14,374 nucleotides of DNA from Planctomycetaceae bacterium. Lineage in GTDB: Bacteria > Planctomycetota > Planctomycetia > Pirellulales > Pirellulaceae. The notes below the pieces were generated by a model. The model searched no databases and was not told the DNA's origin. It was given only the letters and a program-made list of their open reading frames with translations. This document shows positions 1 to 8,319 of this stretch, one piece after another. Made by a program: the position numbers and the translations under genes. The stretch is from positions 1-14,374 of the forward strand of contig NYXM01000101.1 of assembly GCA_002685655.1 (NCBI GenBank). The letters run 5' to 3'. Position 1 is the first letter of the stretch, and each line of letters opens with the position of its first letter.

Positions 1-308
1 CTCAGCGTCGCATCGCCCTGTCGGAATAGAAAAGCGTAAACAAAACCCGAACGATCGCCCAGCTCAAGCAATACTAACTTTGGCGCAGCCTAGTCACACT
101 CTAAATCGGCACCTGGGGTCTTGGCAATGGGCGTCAACGGCGGAGAGGTCATCGAGGCGGTTCGTGTACAGATCATTGCCATCCCCGAACCGGCTCGTAA
201 ATTTTCTTGACCGTTTGCGGCGGATGCCGCACACTGTAACGTTTGCGGGGCGGGTGCAGGCCCGCGTTAACACCCGCGCCGAAATCGCATGAATCAGGGA
301 GCTTATCG
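1..308. other. Leader/intergenic region upstream of the heme protein
   Basis: No convincing gene is seen in this stretch. One forward frame stays open from the left edge to 292, but its translation is rich in Arg and Ser and resembles no family I recognise. A short frame ending in TAG at 27-29 could be the last codons of an upstream gene, but it is too short to judge. A perfect 7-bp inverted repeat (GCGGGTG at 250-256, CACCCGC at 271-277) lies in the presumed 5' leader just before the Shine-Dalgarno sequence of the next gene. A TTGACC at 207-212 has no good -10 partner, so I do not call a promoter. Confidence 0.5.
296..301 (+). promoter_or_regulatory. Shine-Dalgarno site deciding the start at 309
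   Basis: AGGGAG lies 7 nt before the ATG at 309. The longest open frame starts earlier at a TTG (243), but that would add 22 residues in front of a clean signal peptide, so 309 is preferred. Confidence 0.75.
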
Positions 309-3300
309 ATGACACGGCAGTTTTTGACGCTTTCGGCCTGGACGATTGTCTTGGGAATAGCCACCTCCGCAGTGCCACGGCTGGGCTGGGCCGGTGACGC
401 GTTCCAAGCGCCGCCGATCACCGTTCCTGGCGGTTATACGATCGAGCTGGCCGCGGCGCCACCATTGGTCAAACATCCCATGATGGCCGGATTTGACGAT
501 CGTGGTCGACTGTTTGTTGCCGAAGCCGCCGGGGAGAACCTGCGCCGCCCGGATCTGGAAGAACAACTGCCCAACTTTGTACGGATGCTGGAGGACACAG
601 ACCACGATGGAGTGTTCGACAAGAGCACCATCTTTGCAGACAAGATGACGTTTCCCATGGGCGCGCTGTGGCACGAGGGTGCGCTGTTGGTGGCTTCGTC
701 CGGTGCCATTTGGCGATTCGAAGACACGGACTACGACGGCGTCGCGGATCTGCGGAGCAAGATCGTCTCGGACTTTGGCTATTCTGGCAACGGCGCGGAT
801 GTTCATGGCTGTTTTCTTGGACCTTGTGGTCGGATCTACTGGTGTGAAGGCCGCCATGGCCACGAGTTTCGCGACGAACAAGATCAAGTCACCAGCGCCG
901 GAAAGGCGGCGCGAATATTTTCGTGCAAATCCGATGGCAGCGACGTTCAGATCCACTGCGGCGGCGGAATGGATAATCCCGTCGAAATCGACTTTCTACC
1001 GACCGGCGAAATGCTCGGCACCGTCAATATCATGTTTCGTCAACGTGGTGATTGCCTGGTGCATTGGATGCACGGTGGCGTTTACCCGCGTCACGATCAG
1101 CCCAAGGTCGTTGACGAGTTTCGCCGTACAGGTGACCTGTTGCCACCGGTGCACAATTTTGGGCACGTCGCTGTTTCAGGCATGACCCGTTATCGCGGCA
1201 CGCAGCTGGGTGAGTCGTTTCACGGCAACCTGTTCGTGACCGAATTCAACACACATAAAGTGAAACGCGTGCACCTCCAACGTGATGGTTCGACGTTTTA
1301 CGCCGAAGCTGAAGATTTCTTGACATCCACATTTGGCGACTTTCACCCCACTGACGTTTTGGAAGACGCTGACGGCAGCCTGTTGGTAATTGATACTGGC
1401 GGTTGGTTCCGCATCGGCTGTCCCACCTCGCAGATCGCTAAACCGAATGTCTTGGGCGCGATCTACCGGGTTCGGCGGAAAGGCCTTGCAGACAAGAATC
1501 CACGCGGCGCCGACATTGTGTGGCGTACGCAGACGATGGCGCAACTTTCGAACCTGATTCAGGATCGACGCTGGGCGGTGCGCGATCGTGCCTTGAGAGA
1601 GTTCGTGCGCCGCGGCAGTGCGAGCGTTGACGTGTTGAGTGCGTCACTGGCGTCTGCCGACGACCGCAAACTGCATGACGAACTACAGGTGTTACCTGTC
1701 TGGGGACTGGGGCGCATTGCCAACGAACGGGCTCGCCTGGTCTTGCGCGAACAACTTGCGTGTGACGGATCTTCGATCCGCCTGGCCGCCACGACCGCCT
1801 TGGGAATCCTCCGCGATCAAGCGGCAGTGCCGGCGCTGTGCGCGTTGTTGATAGACGACGATCCCGCCATTCGCCGCGAGGCGGCTACAGCGCTCGGTCG
1901 CATCGGTTCAGCCTCTGCTGTCAACCCGTTGCTTGATGCGCTCCGCGGCCAGGTGAACCGTGTCGAAGAGCACGCATTGATTTTTGCCTTGATCGAAATC
2001 GGTCGCGCCGACGCAACAGCCAAAGCGCTTGCCAGCGACAACCCGCGTGTTCGGCGCGCGGCGTTGATCGCACTGGATCAGATGGACAGCCAACCGCTGA
2101 CTCGCGAAATGGTGGCCGGGCTCCTGGAGACAGACGATCTGGAGCTGCGAAACACATCGCTTGAAATCGTCGCTCGGCATCCGACATGGGGAGACGAGAT
2201 CGTGCAGGTCGCGGGTCGAATGTTGGGAACTGTCGATCTGTCGTCTGCCGAACAATCCGTGTTGAGCGGCTCGCTGTTGGCGTTCGAGCAAAACCCGGCG
2301 ATTCAGCAGCTTATCGCAAAATCGCTGGCAGACGAAGCGACACCAGCCTCGCGAAAACGGCAAGTTTTGGAAGTCATCGCGCAGACTGGATTGGCCGAAT
2401 TGCCAACAGCTTGGGGGACGCAAGTCCGCGCGGCCTTGACATTGGGTGACCCGTTGTTGGTCGAACAGGCGGTGAAGACCATCGCCGCGACAGGGTTGGA
2501 AGATGTCGGACAGCAACTTCAACGGATTGCCGCCGATGGTACGCGACCGATCGATTTGCGGATCGCCGCGCTCGATGTTCTTTCGCACCGTGGCGAACCG
2601 TTGGCTGCAGATCATTTTAGGCTGTTGACTGATCAACTGGGGTCGAACGTCCCCCCGCTGCGGCAACTCGCCGCCGCGAGATGTATCGGCGCGGCAAACC
2701 TCAGTTCACCACAAGTCGACGACGTCACACAAATAGTGGGCCGGGCTGGCGCGTTGGAACTGCCGGCGTTGTTGGGCGCGTTCGAGGACAAGAGCAATGA
2801 CGATCGGGTTGGAAATGCATTAGCGATTGCGCTGCTGAAGTCGCCAGGGCTGGCCAGCGTTTCGGTGGACCGGATCAAAAGTCTGCTAGGATCGTACTCC
2901 GACGACGTTCGAACTGCGGCCGAACCGTTATTGGCAAAGTTGAAGGCGACGACGACCGAACAAGCTCAGCGATTGGCAGGCCTGCAACGTTCGCTGCGCG
3001 GTGGCGATCCAGAGCAGGGTAAGCATGTCTTCTATGGCCGGCACGCGGCCTGCTTCACGTGCCATCAGGTCCAAGGTCAAGGCGGGAAAGTCGGTCCAGA
3101 CCTGTCGACCATCGGTGGGCGACGCAATGACCGAGATTTGCTCGAGGCGATCGTCTATCCCAGTTCGTCACAGGCGCGAGGCTTCGAAGGTTTCACACTG
3201 ATTACCACGGCCGGGAAAGTGATATCGGGTCTGATCACGCGTGAAACGGCACGGGCGGTCTTTGTCCGCACGACGGACCAGGCAGAGGTGCAGGTGTTGC

Positions 3301-3419
3301 GAGATGCGATTGAGGAGATGCGGCCCAATGGCGTTTCGATCATGCCCGCAGGGCTCGACCAGAACATGCAGGCCGACCACCTGCGCGATCTTTTGGCCTA
3401 CTTGCAGTCGCTGAAATAG
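309..3419 (+). CDS. PVC-type heme-binding CxxCH protein (dehydrogenase-like propeller, HEAT repeats, cytochrome domain)
   Basis: The product is a 1036-aa exported protein. Residues 1-28 form a signal peptide with probable cleavage after GWA. Residues of roughly 35-400 match the 'putative membrane-bound dehydrogenase' propeller family (TIGR02604 type), recognisable from GFDDRGRLFVAEA, the MGALWHEGALLVAS block and the NFGH and FNTHKVKRV segments. Two Asp-rich loops, D96-T-D98-H-D100-G and D139-T-D141-Y-D143-G, look like calcium-binding loops. Residues of about 410-890 are tandem HEAT/PBS-lyase repeats, for example DPAIRREAATALGRIGS. The C-terminal ~130 residues are the Pirellula/Verrucomicrobium-type heme domain (TIGR02603 type), with the c-type heme motif C915-F-T-C-H919 followed by GPDLSTIG. 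Family knowledge suggests an envelope redox protein, often proposed to act in carbohydrate oxidation; the substrate is unknown. It appears monocistronic. The reading frame is intact and the assignment to family is secure, the function is not. Confidence 0.93.
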   Translation: MTRQFLTLSAWTIVLGIATSAVPRLGWAGDAFQAPPITVPGGYTIELAAAPPLVKHPMMAGFDDRGRLFVAEAAGENLRRPDLEEQLPNFVRMLEDTDHDGVFDKSTIFADKMTFPMGALWHEGALLVASSGAIWRFEDTDYDGVADLRSKIVSDFGYSGNGADVHGCFLGPCGRIYWCEGRHGHEFRDEQDQVTSAGKAARIFSCKSDGSDVQIHCGGGMDNPVEIDFLPTGEMLGTVNIMFRQRGDCLVHWMHGGVYPRHDQPKVVDEFRRTGDLLPPVHNFGHVAVSGMTRYRGTQLGESFHGNLFVTEFNTHKVKRVHLQRDGSTFYAEAEDFLTSTFGDFHPTDVLEDADGSLLVIDTGGWFRIGCPTSQIAKPNVLGAIYRVRRKGLADKNPRGADIVWRTQTMAQLSNLIQDRRWAVRDRALREFVRRGSASVDVLSASLASADDRKLHDELQVLPVWGLGRIANERARLVLREQLACDGSSIRLAATTALGILRDQAAVPALCALLIDDDPAIRREAATALGRIGSASAVNPLLDALRGQVNRVEEHALIFALIEIGRADATAKALASDNPRVRRAALIALDQMDSQPLTREMVAGLLETDDLELRNTSLEIVARHPTWGDEIVQVAGRMLGTVDLSSAEQSVLSGSLLAFEQNPAIQQLIAKSLADEATPASRKRQVLEVIAQTGLAELPTAWGTQVRAALTLGDPLLVEQAVKTIAATGLEDVGQQLQRIAADGTRPIDLRIAALDVLSHRGEPLAADHFRLLTDQLGSNVPPLRQLAAARCIGAANLSSPQVDDVTQIVGRAGALELPALLGAFEDKSNDDRVGNALAIALLKSPGLASVSVDRIKSLLGSYSDDVRTAAEPLLAKLKATTTEQAQRLAGLQRSLRGGDPEQGKHVFYGRHAACFTCHQVQGQGGKVGPDLSTIGGRRNDRDLLEAIVYPSSSQARGFEGFTLITTAGKVISGLITRETARAVFVRTTDQAEVQVLRDAIEEMRPNGVSIMPAGLDQNMQADHLRDLLAYLQSLK

Positions 3420-3441
3420 GGCCGATCGCCGGCGCTGCACC

Positions 3442-3472
3442 GCTGTGGCCCGGTCTCCCCTGCTGTGGCCCG
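3442..3472. repeat. Short direct repeat, 20-bp period
   Basis: GCTGTGGCCCG occurs at 3442-3452 and again at 3462-3472, just after the stop of the heme protein gene. Function unknown. Confidence 0.6.
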
Positions 3473-3618
3473 TTTCCGGACAGGGACGCGACGTCGACTG
3501 AAGGTCGGCAGCTCGCAACCTGGTGTTTCATCTCGCGCTCAGGAAGGGAGACCTTCCGTCGCGACGCGTGGCAGGGTCGGGAGACCACTGCTGTCTCCAT
3601 CTTGATCTTGCGTAACTC

Positions 3619-3648
3619 CCTGCCACAACCGGTGCCTGCCACAACCGG
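3619..3648. repeat. Tandem repeat of CCTGCCACAACCGG, 16-bp period
   Basis: Two exact 14-bp copies at 3619-3632 and 3635-3648 are separated by 2 bases. They lie in the non-coding stretch between the heme protein and the EF-hand gene. Confidence 0.7.
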
Positions 3649-3781
3649 AGGGGCTGGAATTAGGGTATTTGCACGGTCTCGCGTTTGCGAGCAGGGGCCG
3701 CCCCGATTATGGACGATTTCGAACCGGACCGAAACATTCGCCAAGTTACGGTGTTTACTTAGCAGTGTTCGATCTTTTATT

Positions 3782-3832
3782 GTCGTCTTTCGCTCCGCGA
3801 AAGCACGTTCCTTTCGCGGAGCGAAAGGCGAC
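3782..3832. repeat. REP-like near-perfect inverted repeat
   Basis: The arms CTTTCGCTCCGCGAAAG (3787-3803) and CTTTCGCGGAGCGAAAG (3811-3827) are perfect 17-bp complements around a 7-nt loop, CACGTTC. Pairing extends outward to 3782 and 3832 with one T-G pair, giving 22-bp arms. Each 17-nt arm also carries CTTTCGC...GCGAAAG at its own ends, so each arm is itself a partial palindrome. No T-tract follows, so it is less like a terminator than a REP/palindromic dispersed element. A looser relative lies at 9734-9785. Confidence 0.8.
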
Positions 3833-3954
3833 TAAGGGACAGTAATTCCTCGAACGATACTTAGTCGTCGTGCCGATCAAAAACGACGTGCCGCCAATGG
3901 CGGTCAGGCAGCACGGCATATCGGTTTCGCAGAAGCCGATTCCACAGAACACAC

Positions 3955-3959
3955 AGGAG
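3955..3959 (+). promoter_or_regulatory. Shine-Dalgarno site deciding the start at 3968
   Basis: AGGAG lies 8 nt before the ATG at 3968. The alternative GTG at 3959 overlaps this site and would add only three residues, so the ATG is preferred. Confidence 0.8.
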
Positions 3960-3967
3960 TGAATCGA

Positions 3968-4633
3968 ATGAAGATCAGTACATGTGTTTCGACATTGGCG
4001 ATGGTATTGTTGATCGCCACAGTTTCGATAGCTCAACGACCAGGCGGCGAAGGCCAGCGCCGTGGTGAAGGACAGCGCGGTGCCAGTGGTCAGCGCGGTG
4101 CCGGCGGCCAGCGTGGTGCCAGTGGCCAGCGCGGCGCCAGTGGCCAGCGCGGTGCGCCCCCCGTCCACCCGCTCATGGCAATCTTGGATGCCGACAAGAA
4201 CGGCACTTTGTCGGCCGACGAGATCAAGAACGCCGCCGCCGCCTTGATGAAACTCGATCGCAACAAAGACGGTTCCCTTTCCATGGACGAACTGCCGCGA
4301 CCTCCACGCGGCGGCGAAGGCGGTCGTGGGGGTCCGGGTGGCAGCCGTGGTGGCGGTGCTGATTTTATCCAGCGCTTGCTGGCCCTGGACAAGAACAAAG
4401 ACGGCAAGATCACCAAGGACGAGCTTCCTGAGGATCGTCAACGAATGATGGAATTTGCGGATCAAAATAAAGACGGCGCGATCGACAAAGCAGAGCTCGA
4501 ACAGATGGCTCAACGATTTAGTCGCAGTCAAGGTGGACGTGGAGGCGCAGGTGGCCGCGGTCGGCCCGGTGCGGGTGGGCAAGGCGGCGAAGGTGGACGC
4601 CCCCAACGTCCACAACGCCCTGACAATTTCTGA
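3968..4633 (+). CDS. Secreted EF-hand protein with Gly/Arg-rich low-complexity segments
   Basis: The product is a 221-aa exported protein. Residues 1-22 form a signal peptide with probable cleavage after SIA. Residues 24-63 are a low-complexity stretch of near-identical GQRGAS/GQRGAG hexapeptides. Four canonical EF-hand loops follow in two pairs: 74-85 (DADKNGTLSADE), 97-108 (DRNKDGSLSMDE), 141-152 (DKNKDGKITKDE) and 165-176 (DQNKDGAIDKAE). All have Asp at positions 1, 3 or 5, Gly at 6 and Glu at 12, so calcium binding is expected. A Gly-rich linker (113-130) separates the pairs and a Gly/Arg/Pro/Gln-rich tail (187-221) ends the protein. Family knowledge: such exported EF-hand proteins are abundant in planctomycetes and usually uncharacterised. 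An envelope or extracellular calcium-binding role is inferred. It is a single-gene unit with its own terminator. Confidence 0.92.
   Translation: MKISTCVSTLAMVLLIATVSIAQRPGGEGQRRGEGQRGASGQRGAGGQRGASGQRGASGQRGAPPVHPLMAILDADKNGTLSADEIKNAAAALMKLDRNKDGSLSMDELPRPPRGGEGGRGGPGGSRGGGADFIQRLLALDKNKDGKITKDELPEDRQRMMEFADQNKDGAIDKAELEQMAQRFSRSQGGRGGAGGRGRPGAGGQGGEGGRPQRPQRPDNF
4075..4155 (+). repeat. In-gene tandem repeat coding GQRGAS-type hexapeptides
   Basis: About four to five copies of an 18-bp unit resembling CAGCGCGGTGCCAGTGGC lie in tandem in the 5' part of the EF-hand gene. Copies differ by one or two bases. The unit length is a multiple of three, so copy-number change by slippage would lengthen or shorten the Gly/Gln/Arg linker without breaking the frame. 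Confidence 0.85.
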
Positions 4634-4662
4634 TCCCCTCGAATCACACTGAAAATCGAATC

Positions 4663-4696
4663 ACGCCCCGCTGACATTTCGTTGGCGGGGCGTTTC
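4663..4696 (+). terminator. Intrinsic terminator of the EF-hand gene
   Basis: CGCCCCGC (4664-4671) pairs with GCGGGGCG (4685-4692). The stem extends inward through TGAC/GTTG with two G-T wobbles to a 5-nt ATTTC loop, and TTTCTC follows. It sits 30 nt after the stop codon. Confidence 0.88.
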
Positions 4697-5088
4697 TCAT
4701 TCTCAGTATTTCGTGTTGCCTGGGGCATGAAGGTTGTAATCGCGCCAGTGTGAGACCATGCGCTCCACGCATGATGCCCGTGGAAGCCAAAGGCAGGCGA
4801 ATCTGATTCACCTGGGCGATCTATACCGGCCATTCTGTCTGGTTGGCAGTGGAATTGCTACCGCCGCGACCGCCAAGAAGCACCGCTAGCGGGAAAGTTC
4901 TCGCCGGAAATGGTGAACGTCGTCACCAAGGTCGATCGATAATCATGAAAGCGCATTAGTCTAGCGAGGCTGTGCCTCAGACCGACGCGAGCTATCGCTC
5001 GGTAGTGGCGACTCGCTCCCCGACCAACCTGCGGTCGGTGCACGTCGCTGAAAACTTGACTCAAAACAACCTGGGGGCAGGTACAAGG
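4697..5088. other. Intergenic region upstream of the TPR gene
   Basis: About 390 bases hold no gene I can support. Visible structure: a small hairpin CATGCG-CTCCA-CGCATG at 4757-4773, and the 100-nt dispersed repeat at 4964-5063. An open frame continuous with the TPR gene starts at 4972, but its first 39 codons simply translate the repeat and are not protein-like. Confidence 0.7.
4964..5063 (+). repeat. 100-nt dispersed structured repeat, copy A
   Basis: This 100-nt segment aligns without gaps to the reverse complement of 9866-9965, with 89 of 100 bases identical by my count. It carries three short potential hairpins in a row: GAGGC-TGT-GCCTC, CGAGC-TATC-GCTCG and one around ACCTGCGGT. The same hairpins recur in copy B. 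Homology stops abruptly at both ends. It ends 25 nt before the TPR start codon, so it lies in the leader or promoter region of that gene. I infer a genome-dispersed non-coding element; the window itself shows only two copies. Confidence 0.88.
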
Positions 5089-8000
5089 ATGTACTGGTCG
5101 CGGAAAATGCTGACGTTTGTCGTGTGGTTCGTGGCGACGACAATCGCCTCGGCTGACGTGGCAGACGATGACTTTCGCGTCGCGTCACGTCAGTTTTCTC
5201 GCAAGCGATGGGCACCGGCGGCGACCGAACTGGCTGCGTTTCTCAACGATCACCCCGACGATCCTCGTTCCGCGGATGCACGTTACCTATTGGGCGAATC
5301 ACTCGTTCAGTTGCGACGTTATCCCGAAGCACGCAAACATCTCAACCAATTCTTGCGACAGACCGACGATCATCGCTATACGCGTCAGGCAGAGTTCCGT
5401 GCTGCCGAATCTGCCTTCCATGCCGCAGACCATGTGGCCGCTCGGACTGAACTCGAAGCATTCCGCCAACGATATCCAGACGATGCTTTAAGCCCATACG
5501 TGATGGCGTACCTGGGTGAGATAGCGCTGATTGACCGCGACGGACAAACGGCAGTAGTCATGTTTTCAGAAGTGCTGCAGCGCGAAACAGTCAGTCGGTT
5601 GGACTCACAGTGTCGCTTTGGCTTGGCGCAGGCCCACGAACTGCTTGGCAATGCCGAGGAAGCGATGCGTCTCTATGGCCAGGCAGTTGAACCTGCCAGT
5701 CGATATTCGCAACAAGCGCAGTTTCGGATCGCCATGCTGCAGTACCGGCAAGCGGGATACGACAAGGCGGAACTGATACTTGAACATCTTGCCGCGACGC
5801 TCGACGGTGATTTGCTTTTCGAGACCCAATACTGGCTGGGAATGTCTCGCCTCCGCCAGCAAAACTGGCTGGCCGCAGCGCAAGCGTTGCAGGAAGGTCT
5901 GGAGGATTCACCGGCGCATCGACTGGCACCTGGGAGGAGGTTCGCGTTGGCCGAAGCGCTCCGCAAGAGCGGTCGCAGGGACGAGGCGAAAGAACACTAT
6001 ACGACCGTCTTCGAACTTGATCCGCCGGCCGACTGGTCGGACGACGCCGGGCAGATTCTCGTGCTTTTGGCTTGGGAAGGTGGCAACCTGCCTGGGGTGC
6101 ACGAAATGGTCCAACGGTTCTTTGATCGATTTCCGCTGAGCAGCCTTGCCGATGACGTTCGGCAGCATCAAGGACGAGCGTTGTTGAAAGAGCGGGATTT
6201 CGCGATGGCGGCGAGAATGTTCGAGCGGCTGCTAGAAATGGACGTTGTGTCAGGCGAAGCACCGCACAGCGCGGAACACAAAAACGCCTCGCATCAATCC
6301 ACCAACCGTTATTATCTGGCGATTGCCTATCTGGGTGCCGGGCGACCGGCAGACGTTCTGCGCGTGCTGCCCGCCATGGAAATCGACGGTCACGATGTGG
6401 CGGCACTGAACGATGGCCTCCGTGTCGCGAGAGCCTCCGCGCTGATGGCGCTGGGGCGTTATGAACAGGCCATTGACCCGCTGCGCGCCTATGTCGCCGC
6501 GCATCCTCGCGGTGCGGACAGTGTGGACTGTCATGCGAAGCTAATCGTGGCATTGGGCGAGACCGGCCAGTGGTACTCCGCGGCCGAGTCATTCGATTGG
6601 TTTCGAAATCGTCATCCCGAGTCTGTCGCTTTGCAGACGACGGGCATGTTCCTCGCGGATCTTGCCCTTGCCCAGGGGATGCACGATGTTGCCGAGCCAC
6701 TTTACAGATTCCTTGCCGACGGCGTAACGGCTACCCGCGACGAGGCAGCTGATAGTGGAACAGCTGCCGATGAGGTGGCTGACGGCCTCGAGCCTCAACC
6801 TGCCAAGGTGTTCTCGCACACTCGGATCTTCAAGGCCTTGACCGGGCTTGCTCGGTCACAATTCGATCGTGGTCGGTTTCTCGAGGCCGCCCAAACAAGC
6901 TCGCGATTGTTGGCGCTCTCTCCGCCCCCACACGTGGCAACCAACACGCTGCTTTTACAAGGCCGCGCGTTTGAGGCCGACGAACAGCCGAATGCTGCGC
7001 TGGCGAGCTACCAGCAGATCTACGAATACGACCCGATGTGCGAACCGGCGTCCTCGGCTCTGTTTGCCGCGGCGCGCATCCTGGCAGATCAAGGACATCG
7101 CCAGCAAGCTTGTGAGCGGCTGGAGCAGCTTGTCCGGCAGGACGCTGTGTTCGAGCAACGAGACGGCGCGCTCTATCAACTCGCGTGGCTGCTGTTGGAA
7201 ACTGGCGACCAAACTCAAGCCGATCTTCGGTTCGTGCAGCTCGTCAAAGAACATCAGCGTAGCCCGTTGTGGGTCGACGCGATGTTTCGTCTTGCCCGAA
7301 ATGCCGCCGAACGAAATGACGTGACACAGGCAAACTATTGGCTCGACGAACTGCTGTTCGGCGTGGCACGCAATTCGACTCGTGACCATCAGAGACCACA
7401 CGACACGCAACGCGATTCCACCACAACTACGACCGACATCAGCCGGATTGTCTGTCACGCACTTTATCTGCAAGGCAAGCTTGCCGTCGATGCGGGAGAG
7501 TGGCTCGCGTCGTTGCGGAGTTACCAGCGCATCGTCGAAGAATACCCACAATCTGATCTGGCGAGTGCCGCATCGTTCTGGTCGGCGGAATCGCAATTCC
7601 ATCTGGCCCATTACGAGCAGGCTGACGCGATGTTGGCACAACAACAATTCACGGCAACCGATTCACACAAGGAATATCAGGCGATGATTCCCTTGCGTCG
7701 CGCCCAGATCGCCGTGCACCGCCGAAAATGGGCGGACGCATTGGAGATGGCGCAAGGAATTCGCGACCGATTTCCAGATTTCAGTTTGCAGTTCGAGGTG
7801 GACTACTTGATCGGACGTTGCCTGCACAGCCAGGCCCATTTTTCCATGGCCAGGCAATCATTCCGCCGAGTAATCGACGCGCCCCAGGCGCGGCGTACCG
7901 AGACTGCCGCCATGGCGCAGTGGATGATCGGCGAGACGTATTTTCATCAATCAAACTACAACGACGCGATCCGTGCCTATTACCGGGTCGATGCACTCTA

Positions 8001-8181
8001 CGCTCTGCCTCGGTGGCAAGCGGCGGCGCTATTGCAGGCTGCCAAGTGCCATGAACTGAATGATCAATGGAAGGAAGCTCAGCAGCTCTATTCGCAATTG
8101 CGCAGCGACTATCCAGAAAGTCGATTTGCCGCCGAGGCGATGCGGCGTCTGCGAATCGCGACAAAGAACCGCGCAGAGTAG
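5089..8181 (+). CDS. Exported tetratricopeptide-repeat (TPR) protein, first gene of the ExbB/ExbD operon
   Basis: The product is a 1030-aa protein. The chosen ATG (5089) opens with a signal peptide, MYWSRK plus a hydrophobic stretch to about residue 22, probable cleavage at ASA|DVA; there is no lipobox Cys. Upstream codons in the same frame read the dispersed repeat and were discarded. An ATG at 5107 would also keep most of the signal. The mature protein is almost wholly TPR-like helix pairs, seen as repeated patterns of small and aromatic residues ending in YP or DP (for example the YPEARKHL and YPESRFAAEAMRRL segments). Two low-complexity linkers interrupt them: acidic at about 551-575 and Thr/Arg/His-rich at about 760-785. 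TPRs are protein-binding scaffolds. Because ExbB follows closely, a periplasmic partner role comparable to that of CpoB/YbgF with the Tol system is inferred. The function is not established. Confidence 0.88.
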   Translation: MYWSRKMLTFVVWFVATTIASADVADDDFRVASRQFSRKRWAPAATELAAFLNDHPDDPRSADARYLLGESLVQLRRYPEARKHLNQFLRQTDDHRYTRQAEFRAAESAFHAADHVAARTELEAFRQRYPDDALSPYVMAYLGEIALIDRDGQTAVVMFSEVLQRETVSRLDSQCRFGLAQAHELLGNAEEAMRLYGQAVEPASRYSQQAQFRIAMLQYRQAGYDKAELILEHLAATLDGDLLFETQYWLGMSRLRQQNWLAAAQALQEGLEDSPAHRLAPGRRFALAEALRKSGRRDEAKEHYTTVFELDPPADWSDDAGQILVLLAWEGGNLPGVHEMVQRFFDRFPLSSLADDVRQHQGRALLKERDFAMAARMFERLLEMDVVSGEAPHSAEHKNASHQSTNRYYLAIAYLGAGRPADVLRVLPAMEIDGHDVAALNDGLRVARASALMALGRYEQAIDPLRAYVAAHPRGADSVDCHAKLIVALGETGQWYSAAESFDWFRNRHPESVALQTTGMFLADLALAQGMHDVAEPLYRFLADGVTATRDEAADSGTAADEVADGLEPQPAKVFSHTRIFKALTGLARSQFDRGRFLEAAQTSSRLLALSPPPHVATNTLLLQGRAFEADEQPNAALASYQQIYEYDPMCEPASSALFAAARILADQGHRQQACERLEQLVRQDAVFEQRDGALYQLAWLLLETGDQTQADLRFVQLVKEHQRSPLWVDAMFRLARNAAERNDVTQANYWLDELLFGVARNSTRDHQRPHDTQRDSTTTTTDISRIVCHALYLQGKLAVDAGEWLASLRSYQRIVEEYPQSDLASAASFWSAESQFHLAHYEQADAMLAQQQFTATDSHKEYQAMIPLRRAQIAVHRRKWADALEMAQGIRDRFPDFSLQFEVDYLIGRCLHSQAHFSMARQSFRRVIDAPQARRTETAAMAQWMIGETYFHQSNYNDAIRAYYRVDALYALPRWQAAALLQAAKCHELNDQWKEAQQLYSQLRSDYPESRFAAEAMRRLRIATKNRAE

Positions 8182-8319
8182 CGATCGAAACCTGTGACGT
8201 ATTAGAAAGTTGAGGAATCCATGTGGACGCGATCACTGATCCCCGAGAGGGATAAGCCAATAATGTGCACCGGGCGATGCAGGCACTCGAATCGCCTACG
8301 CCGAGGACCATGCACCGTG

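Larger units (their letters stand above)
3420..3967. other. Intergenic region with short direct repeats and a REP-like hairpin
   Basis: About 550 bases hold no gene I can support. Open frames here are low-complexity Arg/Pro/Ser readings in several frames. Two short direct repeats are visible: GCTGTGGCCCG at 3442-3452 and 3462-3472, and CCTGCCACAACCGG at 3619-3632 and 3635-3648. A large hairpin lies at 3782-3832 and is listed separately. The last ~120 bases before 3968 should carry the promoter of the EF-hand gene, but I cannot pick out a convincing -35/-10 pair. Confidence 0.7.

Noticed and set aside
3442..3648. CRISPR-like array
   Set aside because: The short repeats have two copies each, with 2-9 nt between copies and different sequences, so there is no array structure.
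3340..3744. Minus-strand frame in the gap after the heme protein
   Set aside because: It overlaps the heme gene's end, reads short direct repeats, and has no recognisable domain.
3755..4615. 286-codon minus-strand frame opposite the EF-hand gene
   Set aside because: It is a Thr/Ala/Arg-rich shadow of the repetitive Gly/Arg coding strand and of the hairpin at 3782-3832.
4757..4773. CATGCG/CGCATG hairpin as a terminator
   Set aside because: Only a 6-bp stem with no T-tract, and a good terminator already exists at 4663-4696.
4972..5088. N-terminal extension of the TPR gene
   Set aside because: It translates the 100-nt dispersed repeat, and the signal peptide only becomes N-terminal from the ATG at 5089.
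5591..6700. 369-codon minus-strand frame inside the TPR gene
   Set aside because: Arg/Pro/Ser-rich composition and exact antisense placement in a high-GC gene mark it as a shadow.
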